64,000 bases of DNA from Pseudoduganella buxea. GTDB taxonomy: Bacteria > Pseudomonadota > Gammaproteobacteria > Burkholderiales > Burkholderiaceae_D. Each line of letters opens with the position of its first letter. The stretch's first letter is position 1. The notes below the pieces were generated by a model. The model did not search any database, was not told the DNA's origin, and was given only the letters and a program-made list of their open reading frames with translations. Positions 28,952 through 38,736 of the stretch are shown here, one piece after another. Position numbers and translations under genes: made by a program. The stretch is taken from NCBI RefSeq assembly GCF_009720835.1, contig NZ_WNKZ01000011.1, positions 1 to 64,000 on the forward strand, written 5' to 3'.

Positions 28952-29437
28952 ATGACGGAAGATGGTGCGGAAATGCGCGAGGAAGTGCGTGGGAAGATGC
29001 TTGACGACGTGCCGCCGGGGTTCGAGCGGATCAAGCGGGGCGGCCCGTTCGTGGCGGGACTGGGCGAGTTGTATTACCGGCGCAACGGCGCGGACATCGT
29101 CATTGCGCTGCGCGTCACGCAGCGGCACACGAATATGCGCGGCATCGCCCACGGCGGCCTGCTGGCCAGCCTGGCCGACACGGCGCTGGGCATCGGGCTG
29201 ACCCTGTGGTGCGACGGAAAGCAGTCCTTCGTTACCGTCAGCCTGACGACGGATTTCCTGGCGGCGGCGCGCCCGGGCGACTGGGTCGAGGCGCACGTGC
29301 AGGTCGAGCGCATCGGCGGGCGCGTGGCCTTCGCCGGCTGCCACCTGGAAGCGGGCGGCAAGCGGCTGCTGCGCGCCACCGGCGTCTTCGCCGTGATGGC
29401 CCCGCTGACGGCCGAACAGCTGGCCGCGGGCTACTGA
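28952..29437 (+). CDS. PaaI-family hotdog thioesterase
   Basis: Acyl-CoA thioesterase of 161 residues. Hotdog core with HTNMRGIAHGGLLASLADTALGIGL (the HGG region holds the catalytic turn and the Asp sits on the helix) and VTVSLTTDFLAAARPGDWVEA. It probably hydrolyses stalled or mis-made CoA esters from the nearby catabolic operon. Divergent from the kinase operon and convergent with the IclR gene (four bases between stops). AAGGGGATGG precedes the ATG. Confidence 0.88.
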   Translation: MTEDGAEMREEVRGKMLDDVPPGFERIKRGGPFVAGLGELYYRRNGADIVIALRVTQRHTNMRGIAHGGLLASLADTALGIGLTLWCDGKQSFVTVSLTTDFLAAARPGDWVEAHVQVERIGGRVAFAGCHLEAGGKRLLRATGVFAVMAPLTAEQLAAGY

Positions 29438-29441
29438 CGGC

Positions 29442-30263
29442 TCAGGATTCCAGCCGCGCGGCGATCTCGATCAGCCGCGGACGCACTTCGTCCAGCAGGA
29501 ACTCCTTCGACACGCTGGACGACGGTCCGCCGCAGTTCATCGACATCAGCTGGCTGCCGCCGATGGGCATGAAGCCGATGGCGATGCCGTTCACGTCCGG
29601 CTGCCAGTCGCCGAAGGAGGTGGCGCAGCCGTACTGTTCGTAGTCGCGCAGGCCCTGCTCCAGGCCACGGCGCAGGTTGTTGTGGGCCAGCTCGTCAAGC
29701 TCCATCGAGCGGCTGAGGATGTCCTTGCGCTCCTGCTCCGACGCGCGCGCCAGGTAGGCCCGGCCGATGGCCGACGCCGCGATCGGCAGCCGCGAGCCCA
29801 CCTGCAGCGCCAGCGCCAGCGCCGCCGTGCTGCGGCACACTTCCACGTAGATCATCGACAGCCGGTCGCGCATGGCAATCGACACGGTCGTGCCGGAGAA
29901 CTCGGCCAGCTCCTGCATCATCGGGCGGGCCAGCTGGCGGATGTCGAGCCGCGCCAGCATCGCGCTGCCCAGGCCCAGGGTGGCCGTGCCCAGCATGTAG
30001 CGCCCGCCCGTTTCCTGGGTCAGGTAACCCAGCTTCGTCAACGTGTAGGTAAAACGCGTGACGGTCGACTTCGGCAGGCCGCAGCGCTCGGCGATCTGCT
30101 GGTTGGTCAGGCCCTTGTCGGCGCGCCGGAAGCACGACAGCACTTCCAGCCCCCGCGCCAGCGCCGTGATGTAGTAGCGATCTTCAGGATTGCGAGTCTC
30201 GTCGGTTTCCGGCGCCGGGTTGTCCGCGCCGTCTTGTTGTTCCTTGTTCTCGTCAGCTTGCAT
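29442..30263 (-). CDS. IclR-family transcriptional regulator
   Basis: DNA-binding regulator of 273 residues. An acidic, low-complexity N-terminal tail (about 1-27) precedes a winged helix-turn-helix (YITALARGLEVLSCF ... LTNQQIAERCGLPKSTVTRFTYTL, about 30-80), and an IclR effector domain follows (about 100-270). Its closest style is the PcaR/PobR group that controls aromatic and acid catabolism. It is divergent from the aldehyde dehydrogenase gene. A 17-bp near-palindrome in the intergenic region recurs at two more island promoters, so it is the likely controller of 24.8-45.2 kb. Start 30263 is supported by TGGAG. Confidence 0.92.
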   Translation of the reverse strand: MQADENKEQQDGADNPAPETDETRNPEDRYYITALARGLEVLSCFRRADKGLTNQQIAERCGLPKSTVTRFTYTLTKLGYLTQETGGRYMLGTATLGLGSAMLARLDIRQLARPMMQELAEFSGTTVSIAMRDRLSMIYVEVCRSTAALALALQVGSRLPIAASAIGRAYLARASEQERKDILSRSMELDELAHNNLRRGLEQGLRDYEQYGCATSFGDWQPDVNGIAIGFMPIGGSQLMSMNCGGPSSSVSKEFLLDEVRPRLIEIAARLES

Positions 30264-30496
30264 GCATGCTCCAGATTGAATTGATGGACCGTGTCCGCCG
30301 CCCCTTCCGGCGGGGCGGCAACAGTGGCACACTGGGCGGCGTGCAGCGAAATTGAAACACGACGTCGCGACCGCCCCGCTCGCGAACCCCTCTTCCACCC
30401 CGTTGGCCGCCCTGCCCGGCCGACGCTGCGGCAACAAACCGTTGCCGACGATGCAAAAGTATCGTATTCTTTTTTTATTCCATTTTACATCACGTT

Positions 30497-30513
30497 GTTT
30501 CGCATAGCAAAAC
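30497..30513. promoter_or_regulatory. Putative IclR operator at the iclR / aldehyde dehydrogenase promoters
   Basis: GTTTCGC-ATA-GCAAAAC, a 17-bp palindrome with one mismatch, 54 bp before the ATG at 30567. A diverged second half-site, TTCCGAATAGC, follows at 30519-30529. The intergenic region (30264-30566) holds no gene; its right half is AT-rich and must carry both divergent promoters. The binding protein is inferred from adjacency. Confidence 0.55.
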
Positions 30514-30566
30514 AGTTGTTCCGAATAGCCCATGGTCGCCCGACCGTGCATCCAGGAGTCAGCAGC

Positions 30567-32009
30567 ATGCAGGAAACACAGATCGTTCACGATCGCTTCT
30601 TTATCGCTTCCCAGTGGGTCAATCCACACACGCCGGACACCATCGACGTCATCGACCCATCGACGGGCGATGCCATCGGCCGCGTGCCGGCCGGCGATGC
30701 GCCGGACGCCGATGCCGCCGTGCAGGCAGCCCGCGCCGCCTTCGACAGCTGGAGCACCACCGCCCCGCACCGCCGCGCCGATTACCTGGACCGCATCGCC
30801 CACGGCCTGCGCGAACGCAGCGACGAACTGGCGCGGCTGATCGCCGGCGAAGTAGGCATGCCCATCAAACTGGCCAGCGCCATCCAGGTCGGCTCGCCCA
30901 TCGCCATCTTCGCCAGCTACGCCAGACTGGCCCGCGAGGCTGAATGGGAACACACGGTGGGCCACTCGCGCGTGCTGCGCGAAGCGGTCGGCGTGGTGGC
31001 CTGCATCACGCCGTGGAATTACCCGCTGCACCAGATCGCGGCCAAGGTGGGCGCGGCGCTGGCCGCCGGCTGTACCGTCGTGTTGAAGCCCTCCGAAGTG
31101 GCGCCCCTGAATGCCTTCGTGCTGGCCGAGGTGATCGAAGCGGCCGGCCTGCCGCCGGGCGTGTTCAACCTCGTCACCGGTTATGGCCCGGCCATCGGCG
31201 AAGCGCTGGTGCGCCATCCGGACGTGGACATGGTGTCGTTCACCGGGTCGACCGATGCGGGCCGCCGCATCTCGGCCGTCGCGGGCGAGACCATCAAGCG
31301 CGTGGCACTGGAACTGGGCGGCAAATCGGCCGCCATCGTGCTGGAAGACGCCGACCTGCCCGCCGCCATCAAGGGCACCTTGAGCGCCTGCTTCCTCAAC
31401 AGCGGCCAGACCTGCTCGGCCCATACCCGCCTGCTGGTCCCGGAAGCGCTGTACGACGAAGCCGCGCGCCTGGCCGTGCAAGGCGCCGCCGCCTTCACGG
31501 TGGGCGACCCGCTGCAACCGGGCGTGCGCCTCGGACCGCTGGCCTCCAGCGCCCAGCTGCAGCGCGTGCGTGCCTACATCCGCCGTGGCATCGAGGAAGG
31601 CGCGGACCTGCTGTGCGGCGGCGCCGAAGCGCCGGCGGGCCTGGAGCACGGCTTCTATGTGCAGCCCACCGTGTTCGGCAAGGTCGATCCCGGCAGCACC
31701 ATCGCCCAGGAAGAGATCTTCGGCCCGGTGCTGGCCATCCTGACCTACCGCGACGAAGATGACGCCGTGCGCATCGCCAACGGCACGCCGTATGGCCTGG
31801 GCGGCGCCGTCTGGGCCGGCAGCGACGAACGGGCCATCGCGCTGGCACGCCGCCTGCGCACGGGCCAGGTCGACATCAACGGCGGCGCCTTCAACGGCAG
31901 CGCCCCGTTCGGCGGCTACAAGCAGTCCGGCAACGGCCGTGAGCTGGGCAGCTACGGCCTGGACGAATTCCTCGAATACAAATCCCTGCAATGCAAACAG
32001 GCCGCCTGA
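30567..32009 (+). CDS. NAD(P)-dependent aldehyde dehydrogenase
   Basis: Oxidises an aldehyde to its acid (480 residues, the usual length). Motifs: [23 protein letters not shown] (about 145), the Rossmann glycines [11 protein letters not shown], the catalytic Glu in [11 protein letters not shown] (about 250), and the catalytic Cys in [11 protein letters not shown] (about 285). AGGAG precedes the ATG at 30567. Followed after 11 bases by an alcohol dehydrogenase and then an importer, so it likely converts the aldehyde made by that enzyme to the acid that the acyl-CoA ligase activates. Confidence 0.93.
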   Translation: MQETQIVHDRFFIASQWVNPHTPDTIDVIDPSTGDAIGRVPAGDAPDADAAVQAARAAFDSWSTTAPHRRADYLDRIAHGLRERSDELARLIAGEVGMPIKLASAIQVGSPIAIFASYARLAREAEWEHTVGHSRVLREAVGVVACITPWNYPLHQIAAKVGAALAAGCTVVLKPSEVAPLNAFVLAEVIEAAGLPPGVFNLVTGYGPAIGEALVRHPDVDMVSFTGSTDAGRRISAVAGETIKRVALELGGKSAAIVLEDADLPAAIKGTLSACFLNSGQTCSAHTRLLVPEALYDEAARLAVQGAAAFTVGDPLQPGVRLGPLASSAQLQRVRAYIRRGIEEGADLLCGGAEAPAGLEHGFYVQPTVFGKVDPGSTIAQEEIFGPVLAILTYRDEDDAVRIANGTPYGLGGAVWAGSDERAIALARRLRTGQVDINGGAFNGSAPFGGYKQSGNGRELGSYGLDEFLEYKSLQCKQAA

Positions 32010-32020
32010 AAGGAGCCCCC

Positions 32021-33139
32021 ATGCCAGAGACCCGTTACCAGCGCGCCAAGGCCGTCCTGTGCCGCACCACCGGCGCGAGCGTCGTGGTGGAAGACATCGA
32101 CGTCGAATACCCCCGCCGTGGCGAAGTGATGATCAAGCTGTCCGCCTGCGGCATCTGCCACAGCGACCTGTCCGCCACCAACGGCACTATCCCGATGCCG
32201 GCGCCGCTGGTGCTGGGCCACGAAGGTGCCGGCGTCGTTGTCGCGCTGGGCGAAGGCGTGACGGACTTCGCGCTGGGCGACCATGTGCTCAGCTCCTTCG
32301 TCAGCATGTGCGGCAAGTGCCGCTATTGCCAGACGGGGCGCCCGCAGCTGTGCGACCAGGCCGCCAAGGCGGCCGTCTCGCTGCCGGACGGTTCGGTGCG
32401 CACCTTCGGCCTGGACGGCCAGCCCATCAACGTCTTCTCCGGCTGCGGCGTGATGGCCGAATACGCCACGCTCCACGTCGATAACGTCGTCAAGATCGCC
32501 CAGGACGTGCAGCTTGACCACGCCTGCCTGGTCGGCTGCGGCGTCATGACGGGCGTGGGCGCGGCCGTCAATACAGCCAAGGTCGAAGCAGGGTCGATCG
32601 CCGTGGTGTTCGGCTGCGGCGGCGTCGGCCTGAATGCCATCCAGGGCTGCCGCATCGCCGGCGCCGCCATGATCGTGGCCGTCGACATGGCGGACGCCAA
32701 GCTGGACCTGGCGCGCGAATTCGGCGCGACCCATACCATCAACAGCGCCACGCCGGAGCTGGTCAAGGCCATCCGCAAGCTGACGGGCGGCGGCGCCGAC
32801 TATGCTTTCGAATGCGTCGGCAAGGGCGAGATCGTGGCCCAGGCCTACGGCGTGCTGGCCAAGGGCGGCAAGGCCGTGGTGGTGGGCGTGGCCGCGCCGA
32901 AGGACATGACGACGATCCGCACGGGCAGCCTGACCTTCGAGGAAAAGACGCTGACGGGCAGCTACTTCGGCTCGGCCCGGCCGCGCCAGGATTTCCCGCG
33001 CCTGCTGGCGCTGTACCGCGAAAAGCGCCTGAAGCTGGCGGAGCTGATCACGCGCCGCTACCGCATCGACGAGGCGCCGCAGGCCTTTGCCGACCTGGCC
33101 GAAGGCCGCAACGCACGGGGAGTCATCATGTTCGATTGA
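32021..33139 (+). CDS. Zinc-dependent alcohol dehydrogenase (MDR family)
   Basis: A 372-residue medium-chain dehydrogenase. Catalytic zinc ligands in SACGICHSDLS and GHEGAGVV, structural zinc loop CGKCRYCQTGRPQLC, a second catalytic Cys in LVGCGVMTGVGA, and the NAD-binding FGCGGVGLNAI (about 195). It is close to class III and NDMA-type alcohol dehydrogenases in layout. With the preceding aldehyde dehydrogenase it forms an alcohol-to-acid pair. AGGAG precedes the ATG at 32021. Confidence 0.92.
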   Translation: MPETRYQRAKAVLCRTTGASVVVEDIDVEYPRRGEVMIKLSACGICHSDLSATNGTIPMPAPLVLGHEGAGVVVALGEGVTDFALGDHVLSSFVSMCGKCRYCQTGRPQLCDQAAKAAVSLPDGSVRTFGLDGQPINVFSGCGVMAEYATLHVDNVVKIAQDVQLDHACLVGCGVMTGVGAAVNTAKVEAGSIAVVFGCGGVGLNAIQGCRIAGAAMIVAVDMADAKLDLAREFGATHTINSATPELVKAIRKLTGGGADYAFECVGKGEIVAQAYGVLAKGGKAVVVGVAAPKDMTTIRTGSLTFEEKTLTGSYFGSARPRQDFPRLLALYREKRLKLAELITRRYRIDEAPQAFADLAEGRNARGVIMFD

Positions 33140-33209
33140 TTGCACCGTACTGCCGGCAGCATCCAAAAACACCAGGGCCTCGATGCCCGCTAAAACAACG
33201 GAGACAATT

Positions 33210-34073
33210 TTGGAGCTCTTCCTGCAACAAGTCTTGAATGGACTGACCCTGGGCGGCGTCTACAGCCTGGTGGCATTGGGCCTGACCCTCGTCTATGGCA
33301 TCCTGCACGTGCCGAACTTCGCCCATGGCGCCTTCTACATGGCGGGCGCCTACTCGGCCTTCTTCCTGATCAACCGCATGGGACTGAACTACTGGTGGGG
33401 CATGGCCGGCGCCGCCGTGACGGTGGCGCTGATTTCGGTGCTGTCCGAGCGGCTCGTGTTCCACCCGCTGCGCAAGGCACCCTACCTGCACCACATGATC
33501 GCCTCGATCGGCATCCTGCTGTTCCTGGAAGCGGGCGCGCAGGCGCTGTGGGGCGCGGACTTCCACCGCATGGACACGCCCTACACGCAGATCGTCGAAC
33601 TGGGTTCGCTGACCCTGCCGGCCCAGCGCCTGCTGATCATCGGCGCCGCCTTCGGCCTGGTGGTGCTGCTGCAGCTGTTCCTGAAAAAGACCGTCACCGG
33701 CGCCACCATCATCGCGATGGCGCAGAACCGCGAAGGCGCCGCCCTGGTGGGCATCGACGCCAACCGCGTCGCGATGCTGACGTTTGCGATTGCCGGCGCG
33801 CTGGCAGGCATGGCCGCCGTCCTGTACGCGCCGATCAACCTGGTGTACACGTCGATGGGCCACCTCGTCATCACGAAGGCCTTCGTCATCATCGTGCTGG
33901 GCGGCATGGGCAGCGTGCCCGGCGCCATCGTCGGGGGCCTGATCATCGGCTTCGCCGAAGCCTTCGGCGCCTTCTACATCTCGACCGACTACAAGGACAT
34001 CATCGCCTTCGCGCTGCTGGTGCTGATCCTGTCGGTACGGCCGCAAGGCCTGTTCGCCCGGGGAGCCCACTGA
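33210..34073 (+). CDS. livH: Branched-chain-type ABC importer, permease LivH
   Basis: Inner-membrane permease (287 residues, about eight helices). It contains GGVYSLVALGLTLVYGILHVPNFAHGAFYM and the C-terminal VIIVLGGMGSVPGAIVGGLIIG, both LivH hallmarks. Start: I choose TTG at 33210, because CGGAG lies six bases upstream and the product then begins ELFLQQVLNGLTLGG like other LivH proteins; the ATG at 33183 would add nine residues that do not fit. First of five importer genes; the substrate of such systems ranges from amino acids to amides and aromatic or aliphatic acids. Confidence 0.92.
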   Translation: MELFLQQVLNGLTLGGVYSLVALGLTLVYGILHVPNFAHGAFYMAGAYSAFFLINRMGLNYWWGMAGAAVTVALISVLSERLVFHPLRKAPYLHHMIASIGILLFLEAGAQALWGADFHRMDTPYTQIVELGSLTLPAQRLLIIGAAFGLVVLLQLFLKKTVTGATIIAMAQNREGAALVGIDANRVAMLTFAIAGALAGMAAVLYAPINLVYTSMGHLVITKAFVIIVLGGMGSVPGAIVGGLIIGFAEAFGAFYISTDYKDIIAFALLVLILSVRPQGLFARGAH

Positions 34074-35089
34074 TGAAACTCGTGAACGCACGAACCGGCT
34101 GGAGCCTGCTGCTGCTGCTGGCGCTGGCCTTCCCCTTCATGGCCGGCAATGACTACCACCTGACCGTGATGTCGACCGCCTATATCTACGCCATCGCCAC
34201 GGTGGGCCTGAACCTCATCACGGGCTACACGGGCCAGTTCAACCTGGCCCACAGCGGCTTCATGGCTGTCGGCGCCTATACGGTCGGCATCCTGACGGTC
34301 GACCATGGCGTGCCGTTCTGGGCCGCCTTCGCGCTGTCCGGCCTCGTGGCGGCCTTTATCGGCTTCTTCGTCGGGCTCGTGTCGCTGCGGCTGAAGACGC
34401 ACTTCTTCTCGATCTTCACCTTGTGCGTGGGCTACATCATGTTCCTCCTGATCGAGAAGTGGGAAAGCCTGACGCACGGCACCGTCGGCATCGTCGGCAT
34501 TCCCGCGCCGGAGTCGATCGGGCCGCTGGATTTTTCCGAGCCGCGCACGCAGTACTACATGGTGCTGTTCTTCCTCGTCGCCAGCCTGTGGATCATGCAC
34601 CGCATCGTCCACTCGCTGCTGGGCCGTACCTTCGTGGCGATCCGCAATGGCGACGAGCTGGCGCAGGCACTGGGCATCAACCTGATGCGCAACAAGCTCC
34701 TGGCCTTCATGCTGTCCGTGTTCTTCTCCGGCATGGCCGGCGGCCTGTATGCGGGCTATGTGCGCTTCCTGGGGCCGGGCGTGGCCGGCGTCGAGCATAC
34801 TTTCGACATGACGATGTACATGCTGGTGGGCGGCATCGGCACCCTGTCCGGCCCCCTGCTGGGCGCCATCGCCGTACCGTGGCTGACGCAGTACCTGCAG
34901 TTCCTGCAGGAGTACCGCTTCGTCGTGTTCGGCCCCGTGCTGGTGCTGCTGGTGATCTTCCTGCCGCACGGGATCGTCGGCACCTGGCTGAACCGCCAGC
35001 GCAGGAAGGCTGCCCTGCCCGCGACCGCGCCCACGCCGGCGCCGCGCCTGGCCGCCGTGCCGCAGGAGAAGGGAGCGCGCCATGCTTGA
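34073..35089 (+). CDS. livM: Branched-chain-type ABC importer, permease LivM
   Basis: Second permease (338 residues, about nine to ten helices). Diagnostic segments: YAIATVGLNLITGYTGQFNLAHSGFMAVGAYT near the start and LGRTFVAIRNGDELAQALGIN, the cytoplasmic loop that meets the ATPases. The ending is a Pro/Ala-rich basic tail. The ATG shares one base with the LivH stop and the end overlaps livG by eight bases, so translation is coupled across the operon. Confidence 0.93.
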   Translation: MKLVNARTGWSLLLLLALAFPFMAGNDYHLTVMSTAYIYAIATVGLNLITGYTGQFNLAHSGFMAVGAYTVGILTVDHGVPFWAAFALSGLVAAFIGFFVGLVSLRLKTHFFSIFTLCVGYIMFLLIEKWESLTHGTVGIVGIPAPESIGPLDFSEPRTQYYMVLFFLVASLWIMHRIVHSLLGRTFVAIRNGDELAQALGINLMRNKLLAFMLSVFFSGMAGGLYAGYVRFLGPGVAGVEHTFDMTMYMLVGGIGTLSGPLLGAIAVPWLTQYLQFLQEYRFVVFGPVLVLLVIFLPHGIVGTWLNRQRRKAALPATAPTPAPRLAAVPQEKGARHA

Positions 35090-35840
35090 AATCGAATCGC
35101 TCAGCAAGCGCTTCGGCGGGCTGACGGCCGTCAACGCCGTCAGCGCCAGCTTCGCGCGCGGCACCATCAACGCCATCATCGGCCCGAACGGCGCCGGCAA
35201 GACGACGTTCTTCAACCTGGTCAGCGGCACCATCCGTCCCACTTCGGGGCGCGTGCTGTTCGACGGGCGCGACGTGACGGGCCTGCGCGCGGACCAGGCG
35301 GCCCGCCTCGGCATGGCCCGCACCTTCCAGACCACGGCGCTGTTCGATACGGCGACGGTGCTGGACAACCTGATCGTCGGCCACCGTCTGCGCACCCGTT
35401 CGACCCTGGTCGACGTGATACTGGGGACGAATCGGCTGCGCGACGAGGAACGCATCTGCCGCGAGAAGGCCCGGGCTGCGCTGGACTTCGTCGGCCTGTC
35501 CCACCTGGAGGCACGGGTGGCCGGCGACATCTCGCAGGAAGAGCGCAAGCGCGTCGCCTTCGCGCTGGCCCTGTCCACCGATCCCACCCTGCTGCTGCTG
35601 GACGAACCGGCCGGCGGCGTCAATCCGGAGGAAACCGACGGGCTGGCGCAGCTGATCCGCAAGATGGCGAAAAGCGGCCTGACAGTGTGCCTGATCGAAC
35701 ACAAGATGGACATGATCATGAACCTGGCCGACCGCATCCTCGTGCTGAACTACGGCGAGAAGATCGCCGAAGGCACGCCCGCCGAAATCCGCGCCAATCC
35801 GGCCGTCATCGAAGCCTACCTGGGGACCGAACATGCTTAG
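35082..35840 (+). CDS. livG: Branched-chain-type ABC importer, ATPase LivG
   Basis: ATP-binding subunit of 252 residues on the cytoplasmic face. Walker [10 protein letters not shown] (about 31), Walker [12 protein letters not shown], switch His in CLIEHKMD. The signature motif reads [10 protein letters not shown] in place of the usual LSxGxxQ form; LivG proteins are known to vary here. It ends with the LivG-type extension [18 protein letters not shown]. Overlaps livF by eight bases. Confidence 0.93.
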   Translation: MLEIESLSKRFGGLTAVNAVSASFARGTINAIIGPNGAGKTTFFNLVSGTIRPTSGRVLFDGRDVTGLRADQAARLGMARTFQTTALFDTATVLDNLIVGHRLRTRSTLVDVILGTNRLRDEERICREKARAALDFVGLSHLEARVAGDISQEERKRVAFALALSTDPTLLLLDEPAGGVNPEETDGLAQLIRKMAKSGLTVCLIEHKMDMIMNLADRILVLNYGEKIAEGTPAEIRANPAVIEAYLGTEHA

Positions 35841-36540
35841 CCTCGACCGAGTATCGCTGTCCTACGGCAGCTTTCGCGCGCTGCACGACGTCAGCATCCA
35901 CGCCGACGACGGCGAACTGGTGGTGCTGCTGGGATCGAACGGCGCGGGCAAGAGCTCGATCTTCCTCACCATGAGCGGCTTGAATCGGGCATCGTCCGGC
36001 AGCATCCGCTTCGGCGCGCACGAGCTGGTGGGCCGCAAGCCCTCGCAGATCGTCGCCGACGGCCTGGTGCACTGTCCCGAGGGACGCAAGCTGTTCCCCG
36101 GCATGTCGGTGCTGAAGAACCTGACCCTGGGCGCCTACGTGCACCGCAGCGACAGCAAGGGCGTCAAGCGCACGCTGGATGAAGTATTCGAGCTGTTCCC
36201 CATCCTGCACGAGAAGCGGGAAAGCCCCGCCGGCTCGCTCAGCGGCGGCCAGCAGCAGATGGTGGCCATCGGCCGCGCGCTGATGGGGCGACCCAAGGCG
36301 CTGCTGCTGGACGAGCCGTCGCTGGGCCTGGCCCCGCTGGTGGTGAAGCAGATGTTCGAGATCATCGCCCGCATCAACAAGGCCGGCACGACGGTGCTGC
36401 TGGCCGAGCAGAACGCCTACGCGGCGCTGAACATCGCCAGCCGTGCATATGTCATCGAACAAGGCCGCATCGTCATGGAAGGCGGCCGCGACGAGCTGTT
36501 GAACAACCCGCAGGTCCGCAAGGCGTATATCGGCGCATGA
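35833..36540 (+). CDS. livF: Branched-chain-type ABC importer, ATPase LivF
   Basis: Second ATP-binding subunit (235 residues). Walker [10 protein letters not shown], signature [16 protein letters not shown], Walker [14 protein letters not shown], switch region [14 protein letters not shown]. It pairs with LivG to drive uptake. Starts inside the end of livG. Confidence 0.93.
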   Translation: MLSLDRVSLSYGSFRALHDVSIHADDGELVVLLGSNGAGKSSIFLTMSGLNRASSGSIRFGAHELVGRKPSQIVADGLVHCPEGRKLFPGMSVLKNLTLGAYVHRSDSKGVKRTLDEVFELFPILHEKRESPAGSLSGGQQQMVAIGRALMGRPKALLLDEPSLGLAPLVVKQMFEIIARINKAGTTVLLAEQNAYAALNIASRAYVIEQGRIVMEGGRDELLNNPQVRKAYIGA

Positions 36541-36579
36541 GGCGCGCCACCCCATAACCATAAAACCACAGGAGACATC

Positions 36580-37752
36580 ATGAACCAGCACTTCAAGTCC
36601 ATCCGCCTCACCGCGCTGGCAGCGGCCGCGCTGCTGCTGTCCGGCGGCGCCCACGCGCAGGAAGTCATCAAGATCGGCTTTTCCGGCCCCCTGAGCGGCG
36701 GCGCCGCCCTGTACGGCAAGAACGTCCTGTCGGGCATGCAGATGGCCGCCGCCGAGATCAACGCCAAACCGCTCGACATCGGCGGCAAGAAATACAAGCT
36801 CGAAATCGTCGCGCTGGACGACAAGTACAACCCCAGCGAGACGGGCATCAACGTGCAGCGCCTGGTCCAGCAGCACAAGACGGCGGCCGTGCTGGTACCT
36901 CACTCGGGCGGCATCTTCGCCGTCCAGGCCTTCAACGAAAAATCGAAGGTACTGCTGCTGGCCTATACCAGCCTGCCGCAGGCGACGGAACGGGGCAACA
37001 CGCTGACGGTGCGCATCCCGCCCGACTTCACCGGCTATATCGGCCCGTTCACGAAGGCCATGATGACGCGTCACGGCAAGAACGTGGCGCTGGCCGCGGC
37101 CGACCACGATTACGCCAAGGCCTGGGCCGCCGCGTTCAAGCCGGCCTGGGAGGCGGCCGGCGGCAAGGTGGTGGCGGAAAACCCGATGAGCTACAACAAG
37201 GCCACGGACTTCTACAGCGGCGTCAGTCGCGTGATCCAGGCCAAGCCGGACGTGCTCTTCATCGGCGGCGCGTCGGAACCGACGGCACTGGTGGCCAAAC
37301 AGGCGCGCGAGCTGGGCTTCAAGGGCGGCTTTATCATCATCGACCAGGCCAAGATCGACGAGATGGCGAAGGTGGTGGGCGGCCTGGGACCGCTGGAAGG
37401 CTCGGTCGGCGTCATGCCCGTCTCCGGCGACGACCGCCCGGAACCGGCGGCCTTCACGGCCCGCTACCGCAAGGCCAATCCCGGCAAGGACCCCAGCAGC
37501 GAAATCAGCCTGAATTACTCGGCCGTCCACGCCACCGTGGCCGCCATGAAGCTGGCCGGCACCGTCAGCGACGCCGCCGCCATCCGCGCCAAGATGGACC
37601 AGGCCTTCAAGACGCTGCCGCCGGAGCACAACCCGAACGACATCGAGGGCCTCGATGCCAAGGGCGGCACGGTGGCCAACACCATCATCGGCGTCGTCGA
37701 AGGCGGCAAGATAAAGGGGCAGTTCCTGCGGGCGTTGAACGCGGCGAAGTAA
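36580..37752 (+). CDS. Branched-chain-type ABC importer, periplasmic substrate-binding protein
   Basis: Periplasmic receptor of 390 residues. Signal peptide (LAAAALLLSGGAHAQ), then EVIKIGFSGPLSGGAALYGKNVLSGMQMAAAEIN, the start of the LivK-like (Peripla_BP_6) fold; middle DVLFIGGASEPTALVAKQARELGFKGG. Gene order H-M-G-F-K with a 39-base gap and AGGAGACATC before the ATG. The ligand cannot be read from the sequence; the neighbours suggest a catabolised organic acid or alcohol rather than leucine. Confidence 0.92.
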   Translation: MNQHFKSIRLTALAAAALLLSGGAHAQEVIKIGFSGPLSGGAALYGKNVLSGMQMAAAEINAKPLDIGGKKYKLEIVALDDKYNPSETGINVQRLVQQHKTAAVLVPHSGGIFAVQAFNEKSKVLLLAYTSLPQATERGNTLTVRIPPDFTGYIGPFTKAMMTRHGKNVALAAADHDYAKAWAAAFKPAWEAAGGKVVAENPMSYNKATDFYSGVSRVIQAKPDVLFIGGASEPTALVAKQARELGFKGGFIIIDQAKIDEMAKVVGGLGPLEGSVGVMPVSGDDRPEPAAFTARYRKANPGKDPSSEISLNYSAVHATVAAMKLAGTVSDAAAIRAKMDQAFKTLPPEHNPNDIEGLDAKGGTVANTIIGVVEGGKIKGQFLRALNAAK

Positions 37753-37754
37753 GC

Positions 37755-38612
37755 TTGATCCAGCGCTGCCTCGCGCCGCTGCTGTTTGCCGGCTGCTCCC
37801 TCGCTTTCGCGGGCGAGCAGCCCGTGCCGTTGTCGCGCCTCTTTCCCGGCGTGACCGGGCAAGGCAACGCCGTGATGGACATGGGCGGTCATGGCACGGT
37901 CGCGCTGGTCGGCGCGATCGACGGGAACGTCGTGGCCAGTATCCGCCGCATCGGCAGCGCCCGCGTGCCGATCCGCACGCTGTATATCGATTCGATCGGC
38001 GGCGATATCATGTCGGCCATCGACCTGGCACTGTACCTGCGCGAACAGCGGGTGCACGTCGTCGTGGCCGGCCGCTGCTTCTCCGCCTGCGCCAACTACG
38101 TCTTTACCGGCGCCATAACGAAGAGCGTACTGCCGGGATCGCTGGTGGCGATCCATGGGCTGCGCTACCAATATCATGGGTCCGGCGGCATGACCCATAT
38201 CGGCAGCGTCGACGCGGCGAAAAAGCTGCATGCCGTCGATGCCGGCGCGCCGGCCAGGCTGGCGGCCATCGTCAGCCGCGAGCAAGTCTTCTACCGCCAG
38301 GTCGGCATCGACCAGTCCCATCACCAGGCTTTCGCCCGCTACGAACAGGCGAGGCAGGGCCGCAAGGCATCGGCCGCCTGTCCGGCAATCGAGCTGTGGG
38401 CACTGGGCAAAGCCGACTTCGACGCGATGGCGATCCGCGGCTTGCGCGAAGTCTGGACGCCCGGCACCGCCGATGAGGCGCGCAGCACCGGCCGGCACCT
38501 CGGCCTCAACTCCACCAGCCTTTATTTCGGCGGCAAGGACGACTTCGAACGGCTGTGCGGCGGCAAGCCTACCAGCAGCCTGCGGGCCTTCCTTACGTCA
38601 CTGTTCCGCTGA
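37755..38612 (+). CDS. Exported ClpP/crotonase-fold protein, possible periplasmic serine protease
   Basis: A 285-residue protein starting at TTG, two bases after the preceding stop, with a signal peptide (CLAPLLFAGCSLAFAGEQ). The core YIDSIGGDIMSAIDLALYLREQRVHVVVAGRCFSACANYVF and then LVAIHGL resembles ClpP/SppA proteases: a Gly-Gly oxyanion element, a candidate Ser in CFSAC and a His in AIHG. It lacks ClpP's other features and must be exported, so it is not the ATP-dependent protease. Its link to the importer upstream may only be positional. Function unproven. Confidence 0.7.
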   Translation: MIQRCLAPLLFAGCSLAFAGEQPVPLSRLFPGVTGQGNAVMDMGGHGTVALVGAIDGNVVASIRRIGSARVPIRTLYIDSIGGDIMSAIDLALYLREQRVHVVVAGRCFSACANYVFTGAITKSVLPGSLVAIHGLRYQYHGSGGMTHIGSVDAAKKLHAVDAGAPARLAAIVSREQVFYRQVGIDQSHHQAFARYEQARQGRKASAACPAIELWALGKADFDAMAIRGLREVWTPGTADEARSTGRHLGLNSTSLYFGGKDDFERLCGGKPTSSLRAFLTSLFR

Positions 38613-38736
38613 ATGTCGCCTGATCCCGTGTCAGCCACCTGAATCGGCGATATTGCTTCAACCGGTGTCAGACCGCTGCGGCGGACCGACCGGTTTTGAA
38701 GCCACATCGGCTGGATTCAAAATGGGGTGGCGCGAT

